Notes under the pieces: generated by a model
Databases searched by the model: none
Told to the model about the DNA's origin: nothing
What the model saw: only the letters and a program-made list of their open reading frames with translations
DNA from: Stenotrophomonas rhizophila
GTDB taxonomy: Bacteria; Pseudomonadota; Gammaproteobacteria; Xanthomonadales; Xanthomonadaceae
Reading direction: 5' to 3'
Length of the DNA stretch: 64,000 nt
Assembly (NCBI RefSeq): GCF_000661955.1
Contig: NZ_CP007597.1
Location: 2,396,964 to 2,460,963, forward strand
Shown here: positions 48,604 to 58,996 of the stretch, in pieces
Position numbering within the stretch: position 1 is the stretch's first letter
How the letters are laid out: each line of letters begins with the position of its first letter
Translations under genes and position numbers: made by a program

Positions 48604-50580
48604 ATGAGCATGGATCTGCAACGTTTCCACGCCACGTTCTTTGAAGAAAGCCGCGAGGGGCTGGATGCAATGGAGGCTGGCCTGCTGGCGCTTGAATCGG
48701 GCCAGCAGGACCCGGAAATCATCAATTCGGTGTTCCGCGCCGCGCATTCCATCAAGGGCGGCGCCGGCACCTTCGGCTTCGACGCGATCGCCGCGTTGAC
48801 CCACGTGCTGGAAACCCTGCTGGACGAACTGCGCGCCGGCAAGCGCGCCCTGGAAGCCACCGCGGTGGACGCCATGTTGTCCTCGGTGGACGTGCTGCGC
48901 GCCCTGCTGCGCGAAGCCGAGCACGGCCAGCCGGCGGACCCGCAGGCTGTGGCGGCGATCAAGGCACGCCTGGAAGCGGTACTGTCCGGCCAGGCGGCTG
49001 CCGCCGCACCGGTCGCGGCGGCCAAGGTGGATGACACCCCCGAAGCGTGGCAGATCGGCTTCGTGCCCTCGCCGTCGCTGTTCATGAGTGGCAACGACCC
49101 GCTGCGCATCATCCGCGAACTGGAACACCTGGGCTCGCTGCAGGTGGCCGCGCGGCTGGACCGCCTGCCCGGCTTCGACCAGCTCGACCCGCTTGAAGCT
49201 CACCTGGCGTGGGACCTGGGCCTGGTCGGCAAGGTGCCGCGCAGCAAGATCGAAGACACCTTCGCCTGGGTGGTGGACGACTGCGAACTGGACATCCGTC
49301 CGGCCGCACCGCCCAGCCTGGCCACCAGCGCACCCGCGGCCCCGGCGACTGCCCCGGCACCGGCTGCAGCCACGCCGGCCGCCGCCGCGCCTGCGGCTGC
49401 CGCACATGAAGCAGAAACCTCGATCCGCGTCGCCGTGGAAAAGGTCGATGCCCTGATCAACCTGGTCGGCGAACTGGTCATCACCCAGGCCATGCTCAAG
49501 CAGGTCTCGCACGCACTGGACCCGGTGCATGCCGAACAGCTGTTCGCTGGTCTGGACCTGCTGGAACGCAACACCCGCGACCTGCAGGAAGCGGTCATCG
49601 GCGTGCGCATGCTGCCCGTGGATGCGGTGTTCCGCCGCTTCCCGCGCCTGGTCCGCGACCTGTCCTCGCGGTTGGGCAAGCACGTGCGCCTGCGCACCAT
49701 CGGCGAAGGCACCGAACTGGACAAGGGCCTGATCGAGAAGATCGCCGATCCGCTCGTGCATCTGGTCCGCAACTCGATCGACCACGGCCTGGAAATGCCC
49801 GACGTCCGCCGCGACGCCGGCAAGGACGAGACCGGCACGATCACCCTGGCGGCCTCGCACCAGGGCGGCCACATCGTGATCGAAGTCAGCGACGACGGCC
49901 GCGGCCTGAACCGCGACAAGATCCTGTCCAAGGCCCTCGAGCGCGGCTTGAGCGTGCCCGACAACCCCACCGACGCGCAGGTCTGGGACCTCATCTTCCA
50001 GCCGGGCTTCTCCACCGCCGATGCCGTCACCGATCTCTCGGGCCGTGGCGTGGGCATGGACGTGGTCCGCCGCAACATCCAGGCGCTGGGTGGCGAAGTG
50101 CAGCTGGAAAGCAAGGCCGGCAATGGCACCCGCGTGCTGATCCGGCTGCCGCTGACCCTGGCCATCCTCGACGGCATGACCGTGGCGGTGGCCGGTGAAA
50201 CGGTGATCCTGCCGCTGGCCTACGTGCTTGAAGCCCTGCAGCCGCAGCCCGAAGACGTACGCACCATGGCCGGCGAAGGCCGCGTGCTGCGCGTCCGTGG
50301 CGAGTACCTGCCGATCCTCTCGCTCAGCGAGTACTACGGGTTCGGCGGGCGCACCAAGGACGACTCACTGGTGGTGGTGGTCGAAGGCGATGGCCAGAAG
50401 ATCGCGCTGGAAGTGGACGAACTGGTCGGCCAGCAGCAGGTGGTGGTCAAGAACATCGAGAACAACTACCGCCGCATCAGTGGCGTGTCCGGTGCCACCA
50501 TCCTGGGCGATGGCCGGGTGTCGCTGATCGTGGATATCGGTGGCCTGGTGCGGTCGTTGCGGATGCCACAGGCGGCTTGA
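48604..50580 (+). CDS. cheA: Chemotaxis histidine kinase CheA (second copy)
   Basis: 658-residue kinase with P1 His48 in AAHSIKGGAG, a P2-like CheY-docking domain (about 150-235; PLRIIRELEHLGSLQVAARL), a Pro/Ala-rich linker, P3, P4 (LVHLVRNSIDHGLEMP, SDDGRGLNRDKI, GFSTADAVTDLSGRGVGMD) and P5. It differs from the first CheA in having P2 and lacking the DEFEALLD elements. It sits with its own STAS, CheY, receptors, CheW, CheR, CheD and CheB, forming a complete second signalling set, although the two may share components. Confidence 0.96.
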   Translation: MSMDLQRFHATFFEESREGLDAMEAGLLALESGQQDPEIINSVFRAAHSIKGGAGTFGFDAIAALTHVLETLLDELRAGKRALEATAVDAMLSSVDVLRALLREAEHGQPADPQAVAAIKARLEAVLSGQAAAAAPVAAAKVDDTPEAWQIGFVPSPSLFMSGNDPLRIIRELEHLGSLQVAARLDRLPGFDQLDPLEAHLAWDLGLVGKVPRSKIEDTFAWVVDDCELDIRPAAPPSLATSAPAAPATAPAPAAATPAAAAPAAAAHEAETSIRVAVEKVDALINLVGELVITQAMLKQVSHALDPVHAEQLFAGLDLLERNTRDLQEAVIGVRMLPVDAVFRRFPRLVRDLSSRLGKHVRLRTIGEGTELDKGLIEKIADPLVHLVRNSIDHGLEMPDVRRDAGKDETGTITLAASHQGGHIVIEVSDDGRGLNRDKILSKALERGLSVPDNPTDAQVWDLIFQPGFSTADAVTDLSGRGVGMDVVRRNIQALGGEVQLESKAGNGTRVLIRLPLTLAILDGMTVAVAGETVILPLAYVLEALQPQPEDVRTMAGEGRVLRVRGEYLPILSLSEYYGFGGRTKDDSLVVVVEGDGQKIALEVDELVGQQQVVVKNIENNYRRISGVSGATILGDGRVSLIVDIGGLVRSLRMPQAA

Positions 50581-51315
50581 TCATTCGCGATCGCGAAGGA
50601 TCCCCAAGGTTTGCGTTGCAAACCTTGGGCGCCGCCTCATCAGCACCCAACACCCCCCGCCTGTCGGCGCGCCCCCGCTACTAGCGGGGGCTCCTCGTTT
50701 GGGGGCCCGCGACCTCCGTCTGCATCCCCGATCATTCCGCCTGCCACCCCCGGTAGTGCCGGCCGCTGGCCGGCCCCTCATTCCGCCTGCCATCCCCGGT
50801 AGTGCCGGCCGCTGGCCGGCTCCTCATTCCGCCCGCCCCCCCGGTAGTGCCGGCCGCTGGCCGGCTCCTCGCGTTGTCGGCTGGGGTCCATGGGGTTGCC
50901 GGCCAGCGGCCGGCACTACCGATTGCTGCGGGTTTCCTGGTTGCCGGCCAGCGGCCGGCACTACCGGGTGCTGTGTGTGGTCCGGCTGCCGCCGGGCCTG
51001 TCTGTTACGCGCCCCTTTTTGAAACTGTGATCTTGATCGGCGGCGATACGTTGGCGTACTGAGCCGCCTCCTTGAGCCGCGAATCGAAAGCCTTGCGGTT
51101 GCTTGCTTATGCAACCAATGCGGGTTTGTGAGGCGCGGCTGCATGCCGCGAAAAAATGTGACATCGAACACTCAAGTTGCGGCGTTGCGTCGCCGCTATT
51201 TCGGGAGAGCGTTGACTTCTTCGTCACGCGCCCCTCGCCCCATCCCGCATTCGCCACGACCTCACGCCCAGCGCCCCCACGGCTGCGCGCCACTGCCCTG
51301 CCCGGAGTTCCTGCC
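50581..51315 (+). repeat. cheA-receptor gap: hairpins and SMAG repeats
   Basis: No convincing gene in 735 bases. In order: a 14-base palindrome TTCGCGATCGCGAA (50584-50597); a perfect 12-bp hairpin (CCCAAGGTTTGC at 50603-50614 with its inverse at 50618-50629); a 9-bp GC hairpin (50671-50691) that may terminate the cheA transcript; three direct SMAG palindromes starting 50753, 50799 and 50844; two inverted ones ending about 50920 and 50965; and a weak FliA-like promoter (51172-51199) for the receptor. Confidence 0.8.
51172..51199 (+). promoter_or_regulatory. Possible FliA promoter of the first receptor
   Basis: TCAAGTT (51172-51178) and GCCGCTAT (51192-51199), spacer 16 from TCAA. The match is weaker than at the other FliA sites but has the same form as the fliS one. 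Confidence 0.45.
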
Positions 51316-53556
51316 ATGAAGTGGTTCCACGATCTGCCCATCGCCCGCAAACTGGCCGTGGGCTTCACCCTCACCACCCTGATGACCGTCATCCTCGGTG
51401 CCTTCGCGCTGGTTCGCCTCAATGGCGCCAACGCCGAACTGGGCGCGATGGCCAGCAACGATATTCCGTCGGTGCAGCATCTGGGCGAAGTGCGCTCGCA
51501 ACTGGGTGAATTCCGCACCTACGAAATGGCGCAGGTGAGCATGTTCGACCAGCCCGAAAAGGTGGCCGACTACAACAAGCGCATGGAGACAACCGCCAAG
51601 GTGGTCCGCGACGAACTGGCTGCCTACGCGGCACTGCCGGCCGGTGAGCGCGAGCGTGCCCTGTTCGCCAAGGTGTCCGCCGACACCGATGCCTACTTCG
51701 CCGCCAACGTCGAACTGCGCGCCGCCGTCGCCGCCGGTGATGGGGCGCTGGCCCGCCAGGTGTCCGACGAGAAGTCGCGCCCGGCCCGTCGCCAGCTGTT
51801 CGACGACCTCAAGGCGCTCGGTGCGTTCAGCAACGGCCTGATGGCAAGCAAGATCGCCGCGGCCAACGCCACCCACCGCACCAGCGTGATCGCCATCATC
51901 AGCTGCATGGTGCTGCTGTCGCTGGTCGCCGCCGCCCTGGCCTTCATGATCTCGCGCATCATCACCCGCCCGCTGGGCCAGGCCGTGCATGCCATCAAGT
52001 CGGTGGCCCGTGGCGACCTGAGCGTCACCATCCGCGCCACGAGTGCCGACGAGGCCGGGCAGATGCTGGCCGCCACCGGCGAAATGACCAGCATGCTGCG
52101 CCGCTATTCCGAAGAAACCCGGCAGATGGCCGCGATGCATGCCGGCCCGGATATCTCGCACCGCATGCCCACCGACTTCCCGGGCGTGTACGGTGAGCTG
52201 GCCGTGGGCACCAACACGGTGGTGTTCGACCACCTGGATGCGATCAAGGACGCCATCGCCGTGCTGAACCAGTACGCCGCCGGTGACCTGTCGCCCAATG
52301 CCCGCCGCTTGCCCGGCAGCCGCGCGATCCTGCACGAATCGATGGACGCGGCCAAGGCCAGCCTGCTGGCCATCAACACCCAGATCCAGTCGCTGGCCCA
52401 GGCCGCCGCGGCCGGTGATTTCACCCAGCGTGGCGATGCGCTGCGCTTCGATCACGATTTCCGGGTGATGATCGAGCACCTCAACACCATGATGGAAGTG
52501 GCAGACGGCAACCTGTCGCAGCTGTCGCACCTGCTGCAGTCGATCGCCAACGGCGACCTCACCGCACGCATGCAGGGCCAGTTCCACGGCGTGTTCGCCA
52601 GCATGCGCGACGACGCCAACACCACCGTCGCCCAGCTGACCCAGATCGTGGGCCGCATCCAGCACGCGTCGTCCAGCATCAGCACCGCCGCCGGCGAAAT
52701 CGCCTCGGGCAACAACGACCTGTCGCGCCGTACCGAGCAGCAGGCCGCCAACCTGGAAGAAACCGCCGCCTCGATGGAGGAACTGACCTCCACCGTGCGT
52801 CAGAACGCCGAACACGCCCGCCAGGCCAACCAGCTGGCGATCGGCGCGCACGGCGTGGCCAGCCAGGGCGGCGACGTGGTCGGCCGCGTGGTCAGCACCA
52901 TGCACGAGATCGACGCCTCCTCGCGCCGCATCGCCGACATCATCACCGTGATCGACGGCATCGCCTTCCAGACCAACATCCTGGCGCTGAATGCGGCGGT
53001 GGAAGCGGCGCGTGCGGGCGAACAGGGCCGCGGCTTCGCCGTGGTGGCCTCCGAAGTACGCACCCTGGCCCAGCGCTCGGCCAGTGCGGCCAAGGAGATC
53101 AAGGGCCTGATCGACGAGTCGGTGGGCAAGGTTGCCGAAGGCTCGGCGCTGGTCAACCAGGCCGGCGAGACCATGGGCGAGATCGTGGCGTCGGTGCAGC
53201 GCGTGACCGACATCATGGCCGAGATTTCCGCCGCTTCGCAGGAACAGTCGGCGGGCATCGAGCAGGTCAACCAGACCATCACCCAGATGGACGAAACGAC
53301 CCAGCAGAACGCCGCGCTGGTGGAAGAAGCCACCGCCGCCGCCCGTTCGATGGAAGAGCAGGCCGGCCACCTGACCGACGCCGTGGCACTGTTCAAGCTG
53401 GACGGCCAGGCGGCCCCGATGGCGAGCGCGCCGGCGGCCAGCAGCCGTGCCCCGGCCATTGCGGCCCCGCGTGCGCGTGCAGCGGCAGCGCCGGTGCGCC
53501 GTGCCGCGGTGCGCGAGCCGGTGCTGGCCAACGAAGGCGACTGGCAGGAGTTCTGA
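51316..53556 (+). CDS. Methyl-accepting chemotaxis protein, four-helix-bundle sensor
   Basis: 746-residue receptor. Transmembrane helices lie near 13-33 and 192-213; between them is a helical periplasmic domain of 4HB_MCP type. HAMP-like segments follow, including repeated GDLxxR stretches, then the cytoplasmic signalling domain with the hairpin tip [20 protein letters not shown]. The C-terminus GDWQEF is an xWxxF tether for CheR/CheB. The ATG at 51316 (GGAG 9 bases upstream) is preferred to upstream in-frame starts lacking a membrane signal. Ligand unknown. Confidence 0.95.
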   Translation: MKWFHDLPIARKLAVGFTLTTLMTVILGAFALVRLNGANAELGAMASNDIPSVQHLGEVRSQLGEFRTYEMAQVSMFDQPEKVADYNKRMETTAKVVRDELAAYAALPAGERERALFAKVSADTDAYFAANVELRAAVAAGDGALARQVSDEKSRPARRQLFDDLKALGAFSNGLMASKIAAANATHRTSVIAIISCMVLLSLVAAALAFMISRIITRPLGQAVHAIKSVARGDLSVTIRATSADEAGQMLAATGEMTSMLRRYSEETRQMAAMHAGPDISHRMPTDFPGVYGELAVGTNTVVFDHLDAIKDAIAVLNQYAAGDLSPNARRLPGSRAILHESMDAAKASLLAINTQIQSLAQAAAAGDFTQRGDALRFDHDFRVMIEHLNTMMEVADGNLSQLSHLLQSIANGDLTARMQGQFHGVFASMRDDANTTVAQLTQIVGRIQHASSSISTAAGEIASGNNDLSRRTEQQAANLEETAASMEELTSTVRQNAEHARQANQLAIGAHGVASQGGDVVGRVVSTMHEIDASSRRIADIITVIDGIAFQTNILALNAAVEAARAGEQGRGFAVVASEVRTLAQRSASAAKEIKGLIDESVGKVAEGSALVNQAGETMGEIVASVQRVTDIMAEISAASQEQSAGIEQVNQTITQMDETTQQNAALVEEATAAARSMEEQAGHLTDAVALFKLDGQAAPMASAPAASSRAPAIAAPRARAAAAPVRRAAVREPVLANEGDWQEF

Positions 53557-53585
53557 TCCGCCCTGCCCTGTGATGCGTGTCCACG

Positions 53586-53607
53586 GCACCCCGCTTCGGC
53601 GGGGTGT
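53586..53607 (+). terminator. Terminator-like hairpin after the first receptor
   Basis: CACCCCGC (53587-53594) pairs with GCGGGGTG (53599-53606) across a TTCG tetraloop; only a weak T-run follows. It lies 30 bases after the receptor stop. Confidence 0.7.
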
Positions 53608-53649
53608 CGTGCGTTTGGGGCGGCCGAGCTGAACTACACGGATTGGCCC

Positions 53650-53676
53650 TACATTAATGTGAACCGCTGCCGATAA
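53650..53676 (+). promoter_or_regulatory. FliA (sigma-28) promoter of the PilZ brake gene
   Basis: TACA (53650-53653), a 15-base spacer and a perfect GCCGATAA (53669-53676), followed 56 bases later by the start codon. YcgR genes are FliA-dependent in enterobacteria as well. Confidence 0.85.
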
Positions 53677-53732
53677 ACGGACAGAGCCCCGGTAAAACCG
53701 CCGGCGGCGCCCACTCTATTCAGCACGCATCC

Positions 53733-54512
53733 ATGTCCGAAGGCAGCTTTGAGGCACACGACGACGACCACGCCGCGCACGACGACGGCGCGGACGATCG
53801 TTACCTGGTCCGCAATCCCCGGCAGATCCGTCAATTGCTGCAGGCATTGATCGACCAGCGCTCGTTGATCAATGCGCATCTGGGCGGGCGGGACCAGTCG
53901 TTCCCGACGGCGATCCTGGAGCTGGACGAAGACGAGGACATGCTGCTGCTGGACGGCAGTCCGTCCGAGCCGGCGAACCGGGCGGCGGAAGAGGCCGGGC
54001 ACCTGTTGTGCTTCGCGCAGCTGGACAAGGTGATGGTACGTTTCCGGCTGGACCATCTGGAGCGCGTGGGGAGTACGCACCATGTGGCGTTCCGGGTGGC
54101 GTTCCCGAGCGAGCTGGTGCATCTGCAGCGTCGCGAGCTGTACCGTCTGGAGACGCCGATCACCGATTCTCCGCAGTTGCTGTTCCCGATCAACGAGGAT
54201 CGCAGCGAGGCGTTGAGTCTGCGGGTGGTGGACATCAGTGGCGGCGGGCTGGCGGTGACGGTGCCGGTAGACTGCAATGTGTTCGCGCTGCAGAAGCGGT
54301 ATGACGCACGGCTGGACATGCCGGAGGGCGGGCCGCTGCAGATCGCGTTGATCGTGTGCAATCAGTTGGCGGTGAAGCTGCCCAACGGGGTGGAGATGAA
54401 GCGCGTGGGGATGCGTTTCGATTCGCTGCCGCGTGGAGGCGACAGTGCGATCCAGCGCTACATCTTCCGCATCGACCGCCAGCGCAGCGCCCGCAAAAAT
54501 GGGGAAATTTAG
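53733..54512 (+). CDS. ycgR: YcgR-type flagellar brake protein (PilZ)
   Basis: 259-residue protein with an N-terminal YcgR domain (about 22-125) and a C-terminal PilZ domain. The cyclic-di-GMP motifs are intact: RRELYR (RxxxR) at the PilZ entry and DISGGG (D/NxSxxG). In other bacteria cyclic-di-GMP-bound YcgR slows the motor by touching FliG/FliM or MotA. A FliA promoter lies 56 bases upstream. Family length is normal. The body of the gene uses more G-ending codons and GTTG/TTG leucines than its neighbours. Confidence 0.92.
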   Translation: MSEGSFEAHDDDHAAHDDGADDRYLVRNPRQIRQLLQALIDQRSLINAHLGGRDQSFPTAILELDEDEDMLLLDGSPSEPANRAAEEAGHLLCFAQLDKVMVRFRLDHLERVGSTHHVAFRVAFPSELVHLQRRELYRLETPITDSPQLLFPINEDRSEALSLRVVDISGGGLAVTVPVDCNVFALQKRYDARLDMPEGGPLQIALIVCNQLAVKLPNGVEMKRVGMRFDSLPRGGDSAIQRYIFRIDRQRSARKNGEI

Positions 54513-55136
54513 GCGGGCTGCTTTTTTGTTGGAGCAACGTCATCTTCAACTGCAACTGCGGCGGTTCGGTCTGTTGGAGTGGGTCGGTACGGGTGGGTTG
54601 GCGGGACACGCCGTGAATCCATCCTTGGAGGCTCGTGGGCGCCATCCATGGCGCCCAACGGTCCCGCCAACCCACCCGTACCAACCCAAGACAGATGCCT
54701 TTCGCCGCGTTGAGATCAAAAGCACGCAGCGCTTGAGTGGTGGGTGTAGGTGCCGAGCAACGCTCGGCACTACCCCTCCACACCACTGGCGGCTTTATCC
54801 AACCGATCACGGAACCTGTGGGGCGGGCGGTGCCAGGCCCTGCCGGGACCGTTGGGCGCCATGGATGGCGCCCACGAGCCTCCAGGGGTGAAGGCGCATT
54901 GCTTGCGAGGCACTGCCTCGCATGCGACTGAACGCACAGCCGCCAGCGGCTGGGCCGGACCGCGGAGCGGGATTTACGGCGTGTCCCGGCAGGGCCTGGC
55001 ACCGCCCGCCGTCCATCAGCAGCGAATCGCTGAAAACAGCCAACCACACCCCGTCTAAAGTCGCCCGACTCCAGGCCGATATTGAGCGTGACGCCCGGTT
55101 TTTCCTTACCGCCACGCCCGACCCAGGATTCCTTCC
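54513..55136 (+). repeat. Mosaic of inverted repeats between ycgR and cheW
   Basis: No convincing gene in 624 bases. A 41-base block at 54626-54666 is perfectly inverted at 54844-54884. A 28-base block at 54822-54849 is perfectly inverted at 54983-55010. A third block near 54601-54619 (CGGGACACGCCGTGAATCC) recurs inverted near 54970-54988 with one mismatch. Both 41-base arms contain internal palindromes around GGCGCCAT. An SMAG-like palindrome lies at 54746-54774. The layout suggests a decayed non-autonomous element or nested REP insertions. Confidence 0.8.
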
Positions 55137-55628
55137 ATGAACGACAGCAACCCCAACGCCGCCAGCAGCGGTGGCGAGTATCTCAGCTTCACCCTCGGCG
55201 CCGAGCACTACGGCGTGGACATCCTCAAGGTCCAGGAAATCCGTGGCTACGACTCGGTCACCCGCGTGCCCGATGCCCCCGATTACATCAAGGGTGTCAT
55301 CAACCTGCGCGGCACCATCGTCCCGGTCATCGACCTGCGCCTCAAGCTGCGCCTGGAAAAGGCCACGTATGACGCCTTCACCGTCATGATCGTGCTCAAC
55401 GTCGAAGACCGCGTCGTCGGCATCGTCGTCGACAGCGTCTCCGACGTCATTCCGCTCAACGCCGACCAGATCCGCCCCACCCCCGAGTTTGGCGCCGCCG
55501 TCGATACCCGCTTCATCTCCGGCATCGGCACCCAGGACGATCGCATGCTGATCCTGCTGGATATCGAAACCCTGCTGGACAGCGCCGACATGGGCCAGCC
55601 GGCCCAGGTCGAAGACGCCGCCGCCTGA
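55137..55628 (+). CDS. cheW: Chemotaxis coupling protein CheW
   Basis: 163-residue adaptor that links receptors to CheA. A single CheW domain with EHYGVDILKVQEIRGYDSVT, YIKGVINLRGTIVPVIDLR and the IGIVVDSVSDV-like strand VGIVVDSVSDVI. It stands in the second chemotaxis set between receptors, where a true CheW is expected; parP alone would not supply it. Confidence 0.96.
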   Translation: MNDSNPNAASSGGEYLSFTLGAEHYGVDILKVQEIRGYDSVTRVPDAPDYIKGVINLRGTIVPVIDLRLKLRLEKATYDAFTVMIVLNVEDRVVGIVVDSVSDVIPLNADQIRPTPEFGAAVDTRFISGIGTQDDRMLILLDIETLLDSADMGQPAQVEDAAA

Positions 55629-55780
55629 TCGTGCCCCACCCATCCCGGTCGATTCGACCGGGTTGTGAAAAAAGTTCTTCAGTTCCCTGCGCGACGGCCG
55701 ATAGCTGCTTCAGGACCCGGCTGTGTAGGGCTGCCCAAGGCCGGGCCAACTCGTCCAATTTCCCCCGGAGATTCTTCCCG

Positions 55781-56164
55781 ATGAAGTCCCTGCTTGCGCT
55801 GTTCTCGGTTGCCGTCCTCGCCTCCTCTGCCTCGTCCGCCTTCGCCCAGTCGGCCGAGATGATCCCGCCGGAAATGGCGCCGCGCTCGGTCGGCAAGGAC
55901 GGCATGGTCTGCGGCAAGGTCGAAAAGGCCCGCTACGCCGAAGGCTCCGAAGGCCAGCCGACCTTCCTGTACATGGGCGGCGCGTTCCCGCGCCACACCT
56001 TCTCGGCCCGCATCGCCGGCGCCAACCGCGGCAAGTTCAGCTTCCCGCTGGAAAGCCTGGAAGGCAAGACCGTGTGCGTGATCGGCAAGATCGCCCGTGA
56101 CGCATCGCGTGCTGAAATCGAAGTCAGCTCGCCGGCCGGCCTCAAGCTCGCCAACATCAAGTAA
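55781..56164 (+). CDS. Secreted OB-fold-like protein, function unknown
   Basis: 127-residue protein with a signal peptide (MKSLLALFSVAVLASSASSA, cut near AFAQS). The mature part has two cysteines (VCGKV and VCVIGKI) and the pattern of a small OB-fold: VCGKVEKARY, then TFSARIAG, KTVCVIGKI and AEIEVSSP, as in tRNA_anti-like or nuclease-associated domains. The ATG with CCGGAG upstream is preferred to earlier in-frame starts, since it gives the signal peptide. It lies between cheW and a receptor gene; a periplasmic role in signalling is possible but only positional. Confidence 0.8.
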   Translation: MKSLLALFSVAVLASSASSAFAQSAEMIPPEMAPRSVGKDGMVCGKVEKARYAEGSEGQPTFLYMGGAFPRHTFSARIAGANRGKFSFPLESLEGKTVCVIGKIARDASRAEIEVSSPAGLKLANIK

Positions 56165-56260
56165 TCCGCCGTACGCCATGCCACGCCGGCACTGGCCGGC
56201 GTGGTCGCTGCAACCGGGCACGACGCCCGGACGCGTTTGCCACTGGAGATCGCACCGCCC

Positions 56261-58630
56261 ATGCCCTGGATCAACAACCTCAAACTGATGCCGAAGTTGA
56301 TGCTGACTTTCGGTGTCCTCCTGCTGGTGATGCTGCTGCAGGGCATCGTGGCGTATCGCGGGCTTTACTCGCTCAACAACGTCACCACCGAACTGGCTGG
56401 CCACCGGATGGAGAGCATCCGCACCGCCGGTGAAATCCGCGGCATGGTCGGCGAATACCGCAACTCGGCCTACCAGGGCCTGATCCGCGCCAGCGACGAC
56501 GTCAAGGCCGACGCCAAGAAGCGCGCCGCCGAACTGCGCGGCAAGATCGACCTGTCCATCAAGAAATACCCCGAATTGATCGACAATCCCCAGCAGAAGA
56601 AGCTGTTTGACACCTTCGCCAAGGATTGGAAAGACTCGCTGGCCTCCTACGATGCCGTCACCGAGATGCTGGAACTGGATCTCCCCGATGACGCCGTGGA
56701 CACCTTCGTCGGCGAAACCCGCACCAAGCACCTGAAAGCCTCCTCGGCGCTGGAAGCACTGATCGCCGAAGACAACCGCCTGGCCCGCGCCTCGCGCGAT
56801 GAGGCCGAATCGACCTATGCCGCCTCGGCCACCCTGACCATCATCGCCCTGCTCGGCGGTGCCGCACTCGGTCTGGTGCTGGTGTACCTGTTTGCCCGCT
56901 CGCTGGTTGGCAGCATGCGCGGCGCCGTGTCGGTCGCCAATGACGTGGCCGGCGGCAAGCTTGACGGCCATATCGACGTCACCCGCAAGGATGAAGTCGG
57001 CGACCTGATGCAGGCCATGCAGCGCATGCAGCGCGACCTGCGCGAGCGCACCGAAACCGACCAGGCCATCGCCCGCGAGAACCTGCGCATCCGCACCGCG
57101 CTGGATTACAGCTCCACCGGCGTGTACCTGACCGACAACCAGCTCAACATCGTGTACGCCAACCGCGCACTCGAGCAGAGCCTGTCCCAGTACCAGGAGG
57201 AGCTGCGCAAGCACCTGCCCGATTTCGATGCCAATACCTCGCTGGTGGGCCGTCCGCTGACCGTGCTCGAGCACCGCGGCGAGATGGATGCCACCCTGCT
57301 GAACAACCTCAAGGCCAACGGCGTGGCCCGTCGCGCCATGCAGTTCGGCGATGCGCAGTTCGCCCAGGTGGTCTCCACCATCCGCAACGAAGAAGGCGAG
57401 AGCGTCGGCCACGTGGTCGAGTGGCGCGACCGTACGCCGGAAGCGCTGGTCGAAGCCGAAGTGGCCCGCGTGATTGCTCAGGCCGCCGCCGGCGACCTGT
57501 CCGGCCGCATCCGCGCCGACGGCAAGGAAGGCTTCTTCCTGCAGCTGGCCCAGCAGATCAACGGCCTGCTGGACGCCAACGCGGCCAGCATCGAGCAGAT
57601 CTCCGGCCTGCTCACCGCGCTGTCGCAGGGTGATCTCACGGTGCGCATGCACGGTGATTTCCAGGGCGTGTTCGCCACCATGCGCGACGACGCCAATGCC
57701 ACCGCCGAACAGCTCAGCGGCATCGTCACCAAGATCAAGCACTCCAGCCAGGCCATCAGCTCCGCGGCCAGCGAGATCGCCACGGGCAACAGCGACCTGT
57801 CGCGCCGCACCGAGCAGCAGGCGGCCAACCTGGAAGAAACCGCGGCCTCGATGGAGGAACTGACCTCCACCGTGCGCCAGAACGCCGAGCATGCCCGCCA
57901 GGCCAACCAGCTGGCCATCGGCGCGCACAGCGTGGCCAGCCAGGGCGGTGATGTGGTCGGCCAGGTGGTGACCACCATGAGCGCGATCCAGACCTCGTCC
58001 AAGAAGATCGCCGAGATCATCTCGGTCATCGACGGCATCGCCTTCCAGACCAACATCCTGGCGCTGAACGCAGCCGTGGAAGCGGCGCGTGCCGGCGAAC
58101 AGGGCCGCGGCTTCGCCGTGGTCGCCTCCGAAGTGCGCACCCTGGCCCAGCGTTCGGCCGGTGCGGCCAAGGAAATCAAGGGCCTCATCGACGACTCGGT
58201 CGGCAAGGTCAACGACGGCTCGGCGCTGGTGCACAAGGCCGGCGCGACCATGGGCGAGATCGTCGCCTCGGTGCAGCGCGTGACCGACATCATGGCCGAG
58301 ATTTCCGCAGCCTCGCAGGAACAGTCGGCCGGCATCGAGCAGGTCAACCAGACCGTGGTGCAGATGGACGAAACCACCCAGCAGAATGCCGCGCTGGTGG
58401 AAGAAGCCACCGCCGCCGCCCGCTCGATGGAAGAACAGGCCGGCCACCTCAGCGACGCGGTGTCGATCTTCAAGCTCGACGCGCATGACGTGGCGCTGCC
58501 GCCGGTAGCCGTGGCCACCCCGGCCCCGCGTGCCGCACGCCCGGTTGCCGCCGCCCCGGCCCCGGCCCGCCGCGCAGCAGCCCGCCCGGTCGCCACCGAA
58601 CTGGCCGACGGCGACTGGCAGGAGTTCTAA
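56261..58630 (+). CDS. Methyl-accepting chemotaxis protein with cytoplasmic PAS-like domain
   Basis: 789-residue receptor with transmembrane helices near 12-34 and 190-214, a four-helix-bundle periplasmic sensor, a HAMP domain, then a PAS-like domain (about 275-390; [31 protein letters not shown]) and a second HAMP before the signalling domain (hairpin tip [20 protein letters not shown]). It ends GDWQEF. The ATG at 56261 was chosen over the in-frame GTG at 56201 because the first membrane helix follows directly. A strong terminator follows. Confidence 0.95.
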   Translation: MPWINNLKLMPKLMLTFGVLLLVMLLQGIVAYRGLYSLNNVTTELAGHRMESIRTAGEIRGMVGEYRNSAYQGLIRASDDVKADAKKRAAELRGKIDLSIKKYPELIDNPQQKKLFDTFAKDWKDSLASYDAVTEMLELDLPDDAVDTFVGETRTKHLKASSALEALIAEDNRLARASRDEAESTYAASATLTIIALLGGAALGLVLVYLFARSLVGSMRGAVSVANDVAGGKLDGHIDVTRKDEVGDLMQAMQRMQRDLRERTETDQAIARENLRIRTALDYSSTGVYLTDNQLNIVYANRALEQSLSQYQEELRKHLPDFDANTSLVGRPLTVLEHRGEMDATLLNNLKANGVARRAMQFGDAQFAQVVSTIRNEEGESVGHVVEWRDRTPEALVEAEVARVIAQAAAGDLSGRIRADGKEGFFLQLAQQINGLLDANAASIEQISGLLTALSQGDLTVRMHGDFQGVFATMRDDANATAEQLSGIVTKIKHSSQAISSAASEIATGNSDLSRRTEQQAANLEETAASMEELTSTVRQNAEHARQANQLAIGAHSVASQGGDVVGQVVTTMSAIQTSSKKIAEIISVIDGIAFQTNILALNAAVEAARAGEQGRGFAVVASEVRTLAQRSAGAAKEIKGLIDDSVGKVNDGSALVHKAGATMGEIVASVQRVTDIMAEISAASQEQSAGIEQVNQTVVQMDETTQQNAALVEEATAAARSMEEQAGHLSDAVSIFKLDAHDVALPPVAVATPAPRAARPVAAAPAPARRAAARPVATELADGDWQEF

Positions 58631-58660
58631 GCGCACCAGCAGCCTGTAATCCCGCATCAC

Positions 58661-58691
58661 AAAAGGCCCCGATACCCATCGGGGCCTTTTT
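58661..58691 (+). terminator. Strong rho-independent terminator
   Basis: Perfect 13-bp stem AAAAGGCCCCGAT (58661-58673) with ATCGGGGCCTTTT (58678-58690), a 4-base loop and an extra T. The A-tract on the left would make it work in both directions. Confidence 0.95.
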
Positions 58692-58715
58692 GTTGGCAAG
58701 GGCGCATGACCGCGC

Positions 58716-58900
58716 CCACCACGGTAGAGCCACCCCATGGGTGGCTGCACGCGGCCCCGAAGGGTAGAGCCGACCGTTGGTCGGCTGCACACGGCCCCGG
58801 ACGGTAGAGCCACCCCATGGGTGGCTGCACACGGTCCCGAAGGGTAGAGCCGACCGTTGGTCGGCTGCACAAGGCCCCGGACGGTAGAGCCACCCCAACC
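58716..58900 (+). repeat. Alternating SMAG palindromes, 40-base period
   Basis: Two element types alternate exactly every 40 bases, with GTAG heads at 58723, 58763, 58803, 58843 and 58883. Type A has the core GAGCCACCCCATGGGTGGCT and type B the core GAGCCGACCGTTGGTCGGCT. The fifth copy (type A) is cut short at its centre. All face the same way. Together with the terminator and the FliA promoter they fill the 366-base gap between two receptor genes. Confidence 0.88.
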
Positions 58901-58923
58901 TGAATACGCTCAGCCACCCACCC

Positions 58924-58950
58924 TCAATAGCCGCTGACTTTGGCCGATAA
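58924..58950 (+). promoter_or_regulatory. FliA (sigma-28) promoter of the third receptor
   Basis: TCAA (58924-58927), a 15-base spacer and a perfect GCCGATAA (58943-58950). Transcription would start downstream of the in-frame ATG at 58940, supporting the later ATG at 58997. Confidence 0.87.
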
Positions 58951-58996
58951 CAGCATTGCCGCGACACGTTCGTCGACCAAAGATGATGCCCTGCCC

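Noticed and set aside
54513..55136. Small protein genes in the repeat mosaic
   Set aside because: Open frames here cross inverted repeats, lack ribosome sites and have no family features.
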